From: Linum tenue
Taxonomy: Eukaryota; Streptophyta; Magnoliopsida; Malpighiales; Linaceae
Assembly (NCBI GenBank): GCA_946122785.1
Contig: CAMGYJ010000010.1
Location: forward strand, 29,553,608-29,617,607
Length of the DNA: 64,000 bases
Direction of reading: 5' to 3'
Part shown: one piece after another, positions 33,545 through 46,151 of the stretch
Layout of the letters: each line of letters begins with the position of its first letter
How positions within the stretch are numbered: the stretch's first letter is position 1
Notes under the pieces: generated by a model
Told to the model about the DNA's origin: nothing
What the model saw: the letters and a program-made list of their open reading frames with translations, nothing else
The model's database searches: none
Program-made: the position numbers and the translations under genes

Positions 33545-34007
33545 CTATGCAGGTTTTTCGAAAGCAGCAATGTTCAGGGGCTCGCATTCAGGACTAAAGA
33601 GGCGTACCAGCATCGCCGTGGATGAACTTACGGTGACTGCTCCACAAGCCGCCCACCGTAGCGCCCTCGGCGTGGTAACTCTGGGACCTGGGACAAAGGA
33701 GAATCAGTATGAGAATGAATAGAGACACTCCATTGAGAACCTAACACAATTGACTAGAAAGTCTGCTTATTTCCAACTTGATCAAAACATCGTTTCTTTT
33801 TTATGCAAAGGAAGGTAAAGGAAAAGGGAAAGAGAAAGGGAAGGTGGTGAGGCCCTTACCGTAGTGCAACCGGCAGAGAATCCAGAACCCGAATGCTCCG
33901 CCGACGGAGAAGATCCCAGCGGTGTGCCTCATGAGCCTGGAGCAAGGCTTGCAATCGGACCTCATCAGTTCTCCCTCTGAGAACCCAAAGTAGCGTCTTA
34001 ACGCCAT
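33545..34007 (-). CDS. Small conserved plant membrane protein, 96 aa, 2 exons
   Basis: Exon 1 is 34007-33860 and exon 2 is 33687-33545; the phase-1 join reads LHY-G-PRV. The protein starts MALRRYFGFSEGELM, with CKPCSRLM and one or two short hydrophobic segments (AGIFSVGGAFGFWILC; ACGAVTVSSSTAMLV). It ends FSPECEPLNIAAFEKPA. It resembles a family of uncharacterised plant proteins of about 95 aa (UCP022280-like, from memory); no function is known to me. The first AG downstream of the branch region (TTTGTCCCAG) is the acceptor that keeps the conserved GPRxT. Intact. Confidence 0.8.
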
Positions 34008-34690
34008 TTCCTCTCTCCCTCACTGTTTCCCTGAGAACAGCCCAGCCACAAATTGGAAAATCAGCAGGTTGTGGTGCATGATTCCGGGATCGATACTGGT
34101 TTACTGAGTGGGTGTGGCATTTTATCGAGCAGTTGGACGACACACGAAAAGAAGATGAAGGATCGAGGAAAAAAGTCCAAAGTGAAGAACAGAAGAATTC
34201 CACTTCTAACGCGACAGAGAAGGTAACAGATTTATCATACTATTCCAAAATCAGAGTACCTTATGTGATGTCGCTTCTGTTACTGTTGTTTCTTCTTCTT
34301 GTTGTTGTTTCGTAAGTCTTAACACGCCGGAGAATTGAGAAAGGAAAGGCTTCAGAAGCAGAGCTGTCAGTGTCAGCCGAGTTAGTCAAGGAGTAGTAAT
34401 TAGTACATGTAAATCCAATAAAGGGAGAGACTTGAACGTTTTGGGCCGTCAAGAGAGTTTCCGTAAGTTGGCTTCCGCGGCCCTTGTTTGTATGGCCTCG
34501 ACGCATTGTCTACTAATCCTGTAATCCATTATTGGTCAGCATGACAACATCCTACTCCACTCCCAACGTCTATTATATTATCCAATATTTTAGAAATCGT
34601 ATAGTACCAGCCAGTTGTACCGAACATTATCGAATTCAAATCAGTAAATGATTTTGATAATAGAAAATCAGTTAAAATACAATTATTATA
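34008..34690. other. Upstream region of the 96-aa membrane-protein gene
   Basis: Contains its leader and promoter side. A plus-strand open frame at 34112-34315 overlaps the leader and is unsupported. No TE seen before the AT-rich repeat starts at about 34691. Confidence 0.45.
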
Positions 34691-35910
34691 TAAGAACAAG
34701 TAAGAATTTCACTGTTTCATAGTGTCAAATCAAAATTAATTTTTTATTAATTAAAATCAGCCAATAGAATTAAATTTTATTAATTAATCAATCTATTTTT
34801 CTTTGTGCTTTCTCTCTCTCTTCCTTTCTTTGTTATGTACAAAAAAAAAAGCAAATTGGAAGGTGATTTTTGTTTCTCTTTCATCGTCTTTTTCCTTTCC
34901 CATTTACTTTTTCATAGTGTCACTTCAAAATTAATTTTTTATTAATTAAAATCAGCCAATTGGATTAACTTTTATTAATTAGTCAATATATTTTTCTTTT
35001 ATGATTTCTTTTGTAAGTTTCCATGCTTTTAATTGGAAGAAGAATCATAACAGAAACAACGGAGAGAAATATGAGTATATCCAGAAAAGTGATCAGAGCA
35101 GAACAATTATAGAAGGAAAAAGATGCGAGTGGGCAATGCATTTATTCCGCTAAACAACGATAAATTGGAATCTATAATACAATCACAAACACCATAATCC
35201 AACTGAAACGACAATAGGAAAAAATGACATATGACTATAATCAAGTTTCATTCATCCGTAATTTCTAAGAAAGATCAAAAAGGAAAATTAGTACTTTATA
35301 AGAACAAGTAAGAATTTTATTGTTCCATAGTGTCACATCAAAATTAATTTTTTACTAATTAAAATCAGCCAATAGAATTAACTTTTATTAATTAATCAAT
35401 CTATTTTTCTTTATGCTTTCTTTCTCTCTCTCTTCCTTTCTTTGTTATGTTCAAAAAAAGCAAATGGGAAGGTGATTTTTGTTCTCTTTCATCTTTCTTC
35501 TTTGTCATTGTCATTTTCTTTTTCCATTTTCTTTTACATAGTGTCACATCAAAATTAATTTTTTTATTAATGAAAATCAGCCAATAGGATTAATTTTATT
35601 AATTAATCAATATATTTTTTTATGCTTTCTTTTGTAAATTCTCATGCTTTTAATTGAAGGAAGAATGGTAACAGAAACAACGGAGAGAAATAGGAGTATA
35701 TTTAGAAAGTGGTAAGAGCAGAACAATTATAGAAGGAAAAAGATGCGAGTGGGCAATACATTTATTCCGCTAAACAATGATAAATTGAAATCTATAATAC
35801 AATCACAAACACCATTATCCAACTGAAACGACAATAGGGGGAAATGACCTGCACATACGACTATAATCAAGTTTCATTCATCCGTAATTTCTAAAAAAGA
35901 TGAAAAAGGA
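34691..35910. repeat. AT-rich tandem repeat, two units of about 605 bp
   Basis: Unit 1 (about 34691-35297) and unit 2 (about 35298-35910) both begin ATAAGAACAAGTAAGAATTT and run in the same order. Each contains two shorter copies of a TAGTGTCAC...AAAATCAGCCAAT block (starts about 34720, 34915, 35325 and 35537), so an older internal duplication preceded the unit duplication. Non-coding. Confidence 0.85.
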
Positions 35911-36213
35911 AAAGTTATTATAAAGCTTCTACTGGGTGGTTTGTGGATGACTATTATTTTCTTTTTCTAGAAACTACTTCATTTCTTCTTGTCAAAATGG
36001 GGATGTGGGATAAAAAATTTAAATAGGAATCGATTTTTTTTTAACCAAAAACTTGGAGATTGTGTAATGCAGTGCCCCTCCCTCATGTGCGGCCAATGAT
36101 TTATCGCTTATTATTATAATGGTTTCCATTCCATATACTTGGGTCTGTTTTCATTCCTTGCTGATTATGATTTTGAGTTCATTGATAACCATTCCAGCAT
36201 TATTGATGTTGCT
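35911..36213. other. Spacer, no feature seen
   Basis: Roughly 300 bp of AT-rich single-copy sequence before the hAT MITE. Confidence 0.4.
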
Positions 36214-36668
36214 TAGAGGTGGTAAATGGATTGGATTGGTGGATTGGATTGGTGGATCCAAGGATCAAATGGATTGGATCTAATGGATTGGTGGATTCAT
36301 GGATTGGATCAAGTGGATTGGTGGATTATCCATGAATCCAAATGAGATCCTCAACCAAGGACCAATATGTGAAATGTAAAAAGTTTAGGTACTAAAATGT
36401 CACAATGAAAAATTTTAGGTACCAAAACGTAATTTTCCATTGATATTTTTCGTATAAAAAATTAAATTTTAGGTACCAAAATGTAAAAAAATAAAAATTA
36501 TAGGTACTAAATCGTAATTTGCCAATGATCCATGGATCCAATCCATGAATCCACCAATCCAATTGGATTTGGATCAAATGGATTGGATTTAAATGGATTG
36601 GATTAGGTGGATATTTTTAATGGATTGATGGATTGGATTGGTGGATTGGATTGAAATTGCCACCTCTA
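36214..36668. mobile_element. Non-autonomous hAT MITE with GGATTGGATTGG arms, TSD ATGTTGCT
   Basis: 455 bp flanked by perfect 8-bp duplications ATGTTGCT (36206-36213, 36669-36676). Ends are TAGAGGTGGTAA and, reversed, TAGAGGTGGCAA. Both arms consist of iterated ATGGATTGGATT-type motifs and their complements; the centre is AT-rich with repeated TTTTAGGTAC blocks. Non-coding. Confidence 0.93.
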
Positions 36669-36676
36669 ATGTTGCT

Positions 36677-37940
36677 GCCATTAGATGCCTTTCATGTCTT
36701 AAATATTCATTTTAGTGAGCTAGGAAATGTTTGGATTGTTTTGTGGGGTATGGTTGAATGAATCCGAGTTTTGAGGATCATGATTCAAAAGTTGTAGCCA
36801 TTCTATAAGTTATAGTGGATGCACAAGTACTTGAGTAGATCTTGGAAATGAAGCTGTGAGTGAGTTTACAGAAGAATCCCTCCTTACTGAACTCTCCAAA
36901 TGATTGTCATTTACAGTTCGAATTGCCAATCGTTCGATTCTTAACTTATGTAATCCGTTTTATTGGTTTTACCCTTTCGAATGTGATTCTGCTACTTTCT
37001 TCTGTGTAGGTTTTCACTTCTAATTTGTAATTCTATGCTAGTTATCTGCTTTCATTCTTTACAAATATGTTCATAATATAATAAGATTGCTTTGCCGGTG
37101 AGGGAGAATTTTGTTGCAATGCTTCTTCTCACTTATTTGTTGCCAATCACTACAGCTTCCCTATATCTTATCTACGTACCCATTTGTGCAATTTGTTTTC
37201 CATGGAACTTACAATTTCATCATCAAAATTTGACTTCTTTTAGGAGTAGCAGTTAGAGACAAGCATTACACTTCTTTTTTTCTTCTCGACCAGTATAAGC
37301 TATGGCAGGACTCTTAGGATATTATTGGATACTTTCCTTTAGTGATATAACAGCTCAAATTTTGCTGTCATCGCATTGTTGTATAACTGAATGCACTTCA
37401 AGTACATTCGATATTTTATCGCTATCCTTTCATTTGTTGGTCTTTAACTATATGAAGCTTCAGTGTCGATGTTGCTTAGTGTTTTTTAGTCTGTAATTCT
37501 GTATAGTGTTATGCTCTCTTAGAATCAACTTATTTTTCAGTTATGTAACTTGAGTTACTTTACTAATAAGACAAGTTTTTTCTTATGTTACCAAGTACCA
37601 AGTACTCCTAATATTGAACAACAATATATGTACCTTTCAAAACACTCTTGCTAAGTTAAGAATCTATATTGACTCTCTTACAAGATCAATTCTCGAAAGT
37701 GTATTGCGGGCTTAGATTCACTCATCGCGAAGTGCAAGCGAGCGGTTCTTGCTAGTTAAACTATAATTTTAGTATGAGATTTCCTATTAATGACTTTTTC
37801 AATATAAGTTTCGATACAATCCTTGCTACTATCACGTGTAATAAAGGTCATGTTTGACAAACAAACTGAAAAAGCTCCGACTGATTGTGAGATAGAAACT
37901 GACTTCATATTAAAAAAGGCCTTCTACTCAAGAAATTTGA
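36677..37940. other. Intergenic stretch 3' of KIN-1
   Basis: About 1.26 kb without a supported gene. A 64-codon plus-strand frame at 37302-37496 has no recognisable motif. No TE boundary identified. Confidence 0.45.
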
Positions 37941-40900
37941 CTACTGGGCCCGACCCCAAACCCACGGAAAGAAGAAGCTGATAATGCCAGAAACTTTCTG
38001 CATGAAGAAACTTCCATTCTCTTCCCGATCACCTTCCATAGTTCCACCAGCTGCAATTCTGGCCTTGAGAGCTTTGTTCTCACTCGTAAGCTGCAAACAC
38101 ACGCACATCACTATACTTCTCAGGGAAGAGCGCTGTGGGAGACGCTAAGATGAAATAAAGAGGAACTCTTCACTCGTGCGATTCTTAACTGAAATTTTGC
38201 TTACCTCTTCACAAGTAATCATAAGCTCTTGCAGATTCTGTTGCAGCAAGTTGATTGTACGTGAAGTCATATCTTCGAAGTCCAATTCTAAGCCTTCTGC
38301 TGTACTGGGATCAAACAGCATTTCCTCCAGTACGAGTAATTCCTCGAGCAAGTTGACATCCTCGTCATCCAATCTCTCCCTCAACTGCATTATAATTCTG
38401 AAAAAATGGTGAGGAAATGAAAGGGCATATGATTCAGAGGGACATCTTTAGACCTTGAAACCGGACCTTGGCTAGAATTCTCTCATAACAATCATCTTTC
38501 TTTGCATCTGCTGCATGCATTTTCGCTTCTTTGTCTTCGTCAATATGTTTGACAGTTGGTAATAACTTCATCTGCAGATATGTTCATTACTTTGGAAAGA
38601 AAAACAAAAAAGAATGTGCTTCGGAGGAATATATCGCTGTAACTTGGTTCTGACCTGAGCTATAGTTCTCTCACCAGACTCCTCTTTTGTTGGAACATCG
38701 GCTGGATGCCATCTGGCTTCAGTTTCCTCATCAATTATCCGTTTAGCAGTAGGCGATGTCTTTATATGCTTTGCCCTACAAGAAGATACCAATCAGTATG
38801 ATTGGTCATTAAGTGAGTACAAATATGCAATAGCAAGAATCTAATTATGATGACATGGATTTTCCTCTTCACGAAATCAGCCATGGAATAGACTAAAGAA
38901 TACAGGATGTGCACCTGATACCGAAACGAAGAGTGGAAAATGTTTCTGAAGAATTTGAGGTACTCGGCGAACAGCAACAGATTAAAGCAGTCCTGGAGTT
39001 GCCTCCCTGGCAGCAGAAGAACAAGCAGCTGGTCAATCTCTGATCCCTTGGAAGAACAACGGATTGTGAATCTTGAGTGGCAAGGAACTAACTAGAGCAT
39101 CCTGAAGAAGCCTGGTCAGCTTAGAATCACGATAAGGTATGTGAATAGCTTTGGATGAACTGCATGTTAGAGCATTTATCACGTTCCCTAGAGCTGATAG
39201 GGATTTGTTTATGGTCTTAGCTTCATCGAGAAGTTTCCCTTCAGCTCCAGTTTTCTCCACTTTCTCAGATCCTGCCAAGTCAACAAGCACCAATTTCCCT
39301 GTTTTTCCCCTGCCAATGATGTTCAAAATTTCAGACTAATTTCTCAATGTAATTATGATAGAAGATAAAGAACAGAAGATAGAAACAGACAAAGACCTAT
39401 CTCTGGTCGAATCTGGCTGGACTGTGAATATGTAGGCACAGTGGCTTCGACTGCTGGCCAGATTCATTTCTTTTTACTGTCAAGAACTGAACGTCTACTC
39501 CACACAGATGAATAGTGCAGCTAGTTTGTGAAGACTATCCTTTGCTAGGTGCTATACGTTCAATGAAATTTAAAAGCATGATTAAGTGGATACGGGTTTC
39601 CCCAACAGCTCTATTTTGTATTCCAGCCTGCAAGTTCAGTCTTAACATGAGAACGAGGAATATGCATTTGAAAAATACGTTTTCAAAGGAGACTATCTTA
39701 CATGTAGGTTTTGCAAAGCTTCTACTGTGTCTGACAAGTGAATCTGGCCAAGTAAAACGCTTGTTAGTAAACTGATAGTATGGTTGAGACTGACAACGAG
39801 CATATTCGATTTCTAAACTAAAGATAGCTTGTCTACAGATGAATGGAATTCACCATTTGATTTATTCAATGAAAAGTCTGCTTGAGAAATCTAAAACTTG
39901 GGGTCATCATGGACTTAATATCTACGAACTAAATTAATCATCCTGCTCTCGTTTGGTATTGGCAAAAGTAAACCTGTTGTTTCGTACCAGTACCACGCAG
40001 AAAACAAATGAACTAACTTTCCTGATAAAGATAGTAGAGGCAGAAGTTCACTTGCCTCTGTCACTCCAGAAATCAGCATCTCATGATCTTTACTCTGCTT
40101 GATCACTAAATTATCTTTAGACAAGTCAAAGAGATCCCTAAGGAAACGAAGCACCGAAATTTCATTGCTCGCATAAACATCCTCAGTTCTAAACTAGGTT
40201 AGTGCAGAAATGAAGAACTTATACCTGACTTTCTCCATGTAGATTTCAACCTTTAAGAATCAGAAGATATCATGAGAAGCTTGTTAGTCCCAGTTTGTTG
40301 AAGCTGTCAAACCAAATCTATTAGCAACAGTAGTTGTTTTTACCATGGATAGCTTGATCTTGTACTTGATTGAATCACCAGCAGACGCAATATGCTCAAA
40401 TAGTCCATCTACTACTCTTGGAAGTAGCCCTTTCTTCATATCATCTGATTCTAGAACATTTGGTCCCTGATCCCAGTACCATGGAAGAGTTGTCAAATAA
40501 GCAAAACAGCAAACTGCCGATCACAAGATACATTGAAACTCTGAGGAAACAAAATGTATGTTACCTCCATGCTATACGTCTTCCCAGCTCCCGTCTGCTT
40601 GAAGAAAGATGACAGTGATGATTCAGGAAAAAATGAAAAGGTCTGAAGTCTAAGCCACAAATCGAAAATCAAATATGAATTCTAGCACGGATTTGACTCC
40701 AATTTTACCTAAACTCACCTGTCCATAAGTGATTATCGTGCCGTTCACTCCATTGACAGCATCTGAATAGAGGAAGAACTTCAGAATCAGAACAAAAATT
40801 TGACCAGATGTTTGAGAAAACGAAAGAAGAAAACTAATCAAACAGTTTGCGGCGATCTCTATACCACGAACGATAGGCAGGGCTAGGAATTCATAGACAT

Positions 40901-41374
40901 CAGCTTGCAGAGAATCCTCATAGAAAACCTTATCGAAGCTGAAAGTAGACTCTTCTTCTTTCTCATCCTAATTAACACCGGAGAAACTGAAATCAGCATA
41001 GCAATCGGAGCAAGGGAGGTTAGTATCAGATTAATACCTACCTTGAAGACGAAAGTTTCGTCGTCGATACGGCACACGCAAACTCGGCCACCGTGATCCT
41101 TCCTCTCTTTTGAACTCAATGGCCTGAAGCGAGAGCAGACAGTTACATTGGAGATCTGCTTCTTCGGCGAAGGAGACGCTTCGATGTCCTGATCATTTGA
41201 GCCAGAAAGAGGAGAAGAGGAATAATCACTGAACTATACGAATCAACTGTCTAGTACCGCATTTCAAACAGATTGGAGCGGAATTTCTTCCTTAACTTCG
41301 AGATCTACGACTGGAGAATTTGAAACCTACAACTAAAATCAGTTTGAAAAGGTTTGGTCATTTACCTGATTCAT
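37941..41374 (-). CDS. KIN1: Kinesin-like protein KIN-1, 540 aa, 17 exons
   Basis: KIN-1 is the plant kinesin-1-type plus-end motor. Exons (minus): 41374-41366, 41233-41042, 40967-40865, 40762-40719, 40594-40565, 40466-40344, 40249-40224, 40137-40056, 39743-39702, 39627-39594, 39469-39397, 39309-39093, 39006-38915, 38775-38655, 38571-38467, 38384-38205, 38090-37941. Every phase agrees. An N-terminal motor domain (about 30-365) shows [22 protein letters not shown] (P-loop across two introns), SSRSHC (switch I), LVDLAGSEK (switch II) and [12 protein letters not shown] short coiled-coil stalk ([20 protein letters not shown]) follows, then a hydrophobic tail [11 protein letters not shown]. The length is close to other plant KIN-1 proteins (about 470-540). 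The first exon codes only three residues. Intron 8 starts with GC (GAG/GCAAGT). Confidence 0.92.
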
Positions 41375-41634
41375 GTCTTCTTGGTGCTTGGAATGGAAAT
41401 TTGAATCGAAATCGAGGCTGCAGTTCGTGGAAGGCGACTGAAAAAGCAAAAGCGATCTTCTCAGAAGTCAAGTTGCGGGATGAAGTAGAGAGGATTTTCT
41501 CGGAAACCAAACGGCGAACAAGACGAGAGAAACGAGAGCCAACCTCACAATGCTTGTGAGCCTTTTCCTTCAGTTGGCGGGAAATGGGAATGACAGAGAG
41601 AAGCAGCGTGAAAAATGAATAGCAATCGACTCTG
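41375..41634. promoter_or_regulatory. 5' side of KIN-1, left half of a divergent promoter
   Basis: About 260 bp between the KIN-1 start and the L1 poly(T). With 45985-46151 on the other side it would form a 0.4-0.5 kb shared head-to-head promoter before the L1 inserted. No TATA box is obvious. Confidence 0.4.
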
Positions 41635-44600
41635 TTTTTTTTTTTTTAAATCTGCATTCAATTAATTAATCAACCAAAGTTTCATCCTCTCTAAGGAGAA
41701 GTACAATAAAATGAGGTGGGTTATCCACCCACACCTCTTTACTATCCCAAGTGCAATCAATATGGACCAAAACGTGGGCCGGTTTGTTCCCATTACGGCC
41801 CACAAAGCTCCAAGAAACTTCACCTACTTGCTAGGCTTTGGCCCGAATTTCAGCACAGATCAGCCCCACTTCTGTTTCTCTCTCTTCGTCCCTTCACATT
41901 TGGAGAATCACCCCCAAGCAATCCGATTCTATCTCCATTTCCTCGATCCCCATTCTTCTTGCAAGCTCCAATCCAAAGTCAATCGCCATGGCTTCTGCCT
42001 CTTCTGGGTTCCACTGAACCCTTGATCTTCTTACCCCTGCGAATTTAAATCCTCCATTAGCTCCCCGACATACCACGCCTCATCCCGTTCCTCACCCTTC
42101 AAGACACGCTGCATCTACATTCAGTTTCGCTGGCTTTGTTCGCGGTGGTTTCCATCGGTGCTCCGTCGTTCTCTCCGCCGGGGATAGCCTATCCTGCTTA
42201 TCCAGGTAATCCTCGATCCAATCCATTGCTCTGGGTAAAATCTCCCATTCTTCTAACTTCTTTTTATTCCATAAGTGGCAGTTCCGCTGATCCCAAATGT
42301 ACCAGATGGCGACCAAGAACCTTCCCAGATTATCATCCGATTCAGTCTCTTGCAGCTCGCAGTACCATTCCTCCGAGGTGAGTTCTTCCCCCCTTTCTAT
42401 GTATGTATTCATAGGGCTGTACCTCCAAACCCTTCGCACCCATGCACAATCCCTGAAGATGTGTTCTTGTGATTCCTTGAGATCGCAAAAAGGGCAGCCT
42501 TCACTACCCTTTTGTAATCGATCTATATTTTTTGCTCCTGTCGGAATTATATTCCGCAACCATCTCCAAGCAAAAACCTTGACCTTAGGTGGAATCTTTA
42601 GGCTCCAAAGCCGTTTCCAATTCACTGGTGTATAAATTTTTCCCAAAGCCTGTAGGCCGATTTGACTGAGTATTCCCCTGATTTCTCCTCTGCCCATATT
42701 CTCTTATCCTCCATGGGTTGTCGTGGGATGGGGATTTTCAGGATGTTTAGTCTATCTGCAGGATTGAAATGCGCCTGCAGTAATTCCGTCCTCCAACTTC
42801 TTGTTTCAGGTTCCATTAATTCCGACACTGAGGTAATGTTACTCCAATGTGCTGTTGGGGATGTTACTCTGTAATTTGCACTTGATGATATCCATCTATC
42901 TAACCAAATATCAATTTTATGGCCATTCCCAACTCTCCACCTCGTACCTTTCTTCACCAAATCTTTAGCTGCCATCAAACCCCGCCATATCCAGCTTGGA
43001 TTCCTCCCCATTTCTGCCTCAAGAGGATCACGATCCTCATAGTACTTTGCCTTCATTACCTGTGCCACCAGGGTACCGGGGTTTTGAACGAGGCGCCATA
43101 GCTGCTTCCCAAGTAAAGCCAGGTTGAAGCTCTGTAAGTTTTTGAAACCCATGCCCCCCCCACTTCTTCGGCTTGCACAATTCCTTCCAATTCAACCAAT
43201 GAGTTCTCCCCACCAGAACTGAGCCATAGCTCGTTTAGTTTCCTTCAGAGTGCTCACAAGGATTTGAAAGACTGACATTGCATATGTCAGTTGTGTTTGC
43301 ACCACAGATTTAATTAATACTTCTTTCCCTCCCACCGATAGCAACTTCTCCTTCGAGTTTTTCACTTTTGATCTCACTCTATGCACCAAATACCCAAAAG
43401 TCAGCTTCTTAGAACGACCTATGATTGTAGGTAGTCCCAAATATTTCTGATGATGTTCTACAACCCTCATATTCATAAGTGCTCCCAACTCCCTTCTCCT
43501 CCTCTGTCGCACATTGGAGCTGAAAGAAATTTCAGATTTTTGTATATTTACCTGCTGACCAGTTTCAGCTTCATATGTGCTTAGGATGGTCCTTACCCTG
43601 TCACAGTCCCTTCCAGTAGCCCTCACAAACAGAATGCTGTCATCAGCAAACAGAAGGTGAGAAATCTGTGGTGCATTCCTTCTCACCCTGATTCCTTCAA
43701 TTTGTTTCTCCCTCTCTGCCTTAGTGATTAAGGCTGATAAACCCTCTACCACGAACAAAAACAAATATGGGGAAATGGGGTCCCCCTGTCTCAATCCCCT
43801 GCTAGGATAGAAAGTTTCTGTTTGATGGCCATTTACCAATGTAGAGAAAGACACAGTAGTAACACAATTCATAATCATTTGCACCCACCTAGCATCAAAC
43901 CCCAGCTTCAGCATCACATCCTCCAAAAAATCCCACTCTACCCTATCATAGGCTTTTGTTATATCAAGCTTTGCTTCCATGAAACCCTTATTTCCAGTTC
44001 CTCTGGCCTTCATCGAGTGAAAACACTCAAAGGCAATTATCACATTATCCGTGATCAGTCTCCCAGGTACAAAAGCACTCTGGTTAGGGACAATGATCCT
44101 ATTTAAAACCCCTTTGAGCCTATTTGCAAGTACTTTTGAGAAGATCTTATATAGTACTTTACATAGGCTGATAGGGCGGAAATCCACAGGGGAATTGGGG
44201 GTTTTCTTCTTTGGTATCAGTGCCAAAGAGTATGATTGAGGTGCTGTGGAAAAGTTCCTTCCTCAAAATACCTCTGCAACTCTGTAGTTATGTCATCTCC
44301 CATCACATCCCAATTCTTCTGAAAGAAGAGGGCAGGCATTCCATCAGCTCCTGGAGCTTTCAGGGGTCCCATAGATTTCAAAGCATTCCAAACCTCTTCT
44401 CTCGTTAGTGGTGATAAAAGCTCTTCATTCATGGCAGTAGTCACTTTCTGAGGTACAGCTTCAATTACCTGCCGAGCACCTGTCCTTTCCCCAGCTGAAT
44501 ATAGCTTCTTATAGAACTGCATTATGCATTGAGCTACGTCCTCTTGGCCAACCCATACCCTTCCATTCTCATCCTTGATCTTCCTAATCATGTTCTTAGC

Positions 44601-45870
44601 TCTTCTATCTGAAGCTCTTCGATGGAAAAACTTTGTATTCTTATCCCCGAATTTCAACCACTCATTTCTGGACCTTTGCTTCCAGATCAGTTCTTCTTGC
44701 AAGAGTATGTCTTCTAGTTCATTTTCAAGAGTTCTTCTCTGAACCAGAATAGCCTCTGTCTTAGGCAATTTGTCAAGTTTAGTGAGGGCCTGCTCAGTTT
44801 TAATCCTTCGTGACTTCAAGCTCCCAAAGGTTTGCTTACTCCAGCTTTTAAGCCGTTCCTCACATATTTTAATCCTCCCTGTTATCGAGTCCCCACTTCC
44901 AGTTTCCCAGCCTTCTCTTATCACTTGTCTGCACTCCTCATGATCCTGCCAAAAGGCTTCAAACTTGAAATAGTGTCCCCACTTTACATCTTCAACCAGC
45001 ACATTTGTTTTGAGTAGAATAGGGTTATGATCTGATCCACAACGTCTGAGATGGTAAACTCCAGCTTCAGGATAGAGTTTCCTCCATGCATCAGTTGCCA
45101 CCATTCTATCCAATCTTTCCTCTAGGAAGGTATCGTCTTTGTGGTTATTATCCCATGTATATGGTTTACCGTAGAAACCTAGATCTTCCCGTTGGCAATC
45201 CGCTAGAGCCCTATTAAACCCATCCATTTCATATCCATTAGCAGGTTGTTTACCATTCTTCTCTGCATAGTGTTGAATGAGATTAAAATCACCACAGCAC
45301 ATCCATGGTAGATCAGTTTGATCTTTTAGATACCTTAACAGCTCCCAAGTCAAATGCTTCCTACTCGTCTCTGGCCAGCCATATATGCCTGTTAGCCGCC
45401 AAATATTTCCTTCATCATCAATCTGCATGTCAATGTAGTTTTCTGCATATCCTTTCACCTCTAACTTCACATCCTCTTGCCATAACACCATCAATCCTCC
45501 CGCCCTTCTCGTCGAGCCCACACCAAAACCTCTATAACCTTGGAATTTCTGTACAATCAGTTACCACTCGTTCTCTTGTTTTTTGGTTTCCATGATGAAA
45601 ACCCCTCTGGGGTTTACTCTCTGAATCAATCGATCCAGCTTTTTAATTGCCAGGGGACTCCCCAAACCCCGGCAATTATAGCTTATATAACTCATTGGGC
45701 TGGGCGGGCCTGCTCCTTTGCAGGCTCCGCCACACCGCCATCCAAATTGTGATTTGTAGTTGGACCCGATTGAGTTTCGGTTTCAGTGAAAGTAATCACT
45801 TTAGCTTTCTTACTTGCATCCCCCATTGTAATTTTTGCAGGTTCCTCCTTCTGTATTGAAGAAGCCTGTC
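41635..45870 (-). mobile_element. 5'-truncated, degenerate L1-type LINE with RNase H
   Basis: A poly(T) run at 41635-41647 marks the 3' tail on the minus strand. ORF2 runs from 45695 to about 41890. Only the last ~55 codons of ORF1 remain (about 45860-45693). The ORF1 stop overlaps the ORF2 start as ATGA, as in the intact L1. I found no target duplication. It lies between KIN-1 and the methyltransferase gene. Confidence 0.85.
41894..45695 (-). pseudogene. L1 ORF2 (endonuclease, RT, zf-RVT, RNase H), inactivated
   Basis: Domains in order: endonuclease start YNCRGLGSP (45690), CCGDFNLIQH, LDRMVATDAW, GSDHNPIL; RT PVDFRPISLCKVLYKI, NQSAFVPGR, LDITKAYDRVEW, GLRQGDPISPYLF, HLLFADDSILF; zf-RVT CPFCDLKESQEHIFRDC; RNase H start KLNVDAACLEG and a DED-type tail EEAEAMAIDFGLELA. 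Lesions are a TAA after KQENEW (about 45570), a frameshift near 44220, a stop near 43190, a frameshift near 42650 and a stop near 42090. Few lesions suggest moderate age. Confidence 0.85.
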
Positions 45871-45879
45871 GCTTCTGTG

Positions 45880-45984
45880 GAGTCAGCTGTAATCACTTTT
45901 GTTACCGTATTGTTACAAATTAAAGGTTTGTGACCGTTTTGTACTAAGTGCAAAGGTTTGTTACCATTTATACTAATTACCCCA
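45880..45984. other. Single MULE-like terminus
   Basis: Reversed, the sequence starts GGGGTAATTAGTATAAATGG and carries repeated GGTAACAAACC / ACGGTCACAAACC words, like the arms of the GGGTAAAT-type MULE MITEs elsewhere here. No opposite end was found; the L1 may have replaced or separated it. Confidence 0.35.
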
Positions 45985-46151
45985 GAAGAATTCGGGATTT
46001 CTCTCCACGTTTTCCTCCAAAACAAACACAATTTTGGAATCGGCAGGTGCAATATCGATTTCTATGTAGCACTGCATCCACAATTCCACATTATTGTGAT
46101 TTCCAGAACACGGGGTTACTTTGTTGGCGAACACCGGAGCAGCTAACAGCT

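Noticed and set aside
37302..37496. 64-codon plus-strand open frame
   Set aside because: Short, Cys/Ser-rich, with no motif or conserved context.
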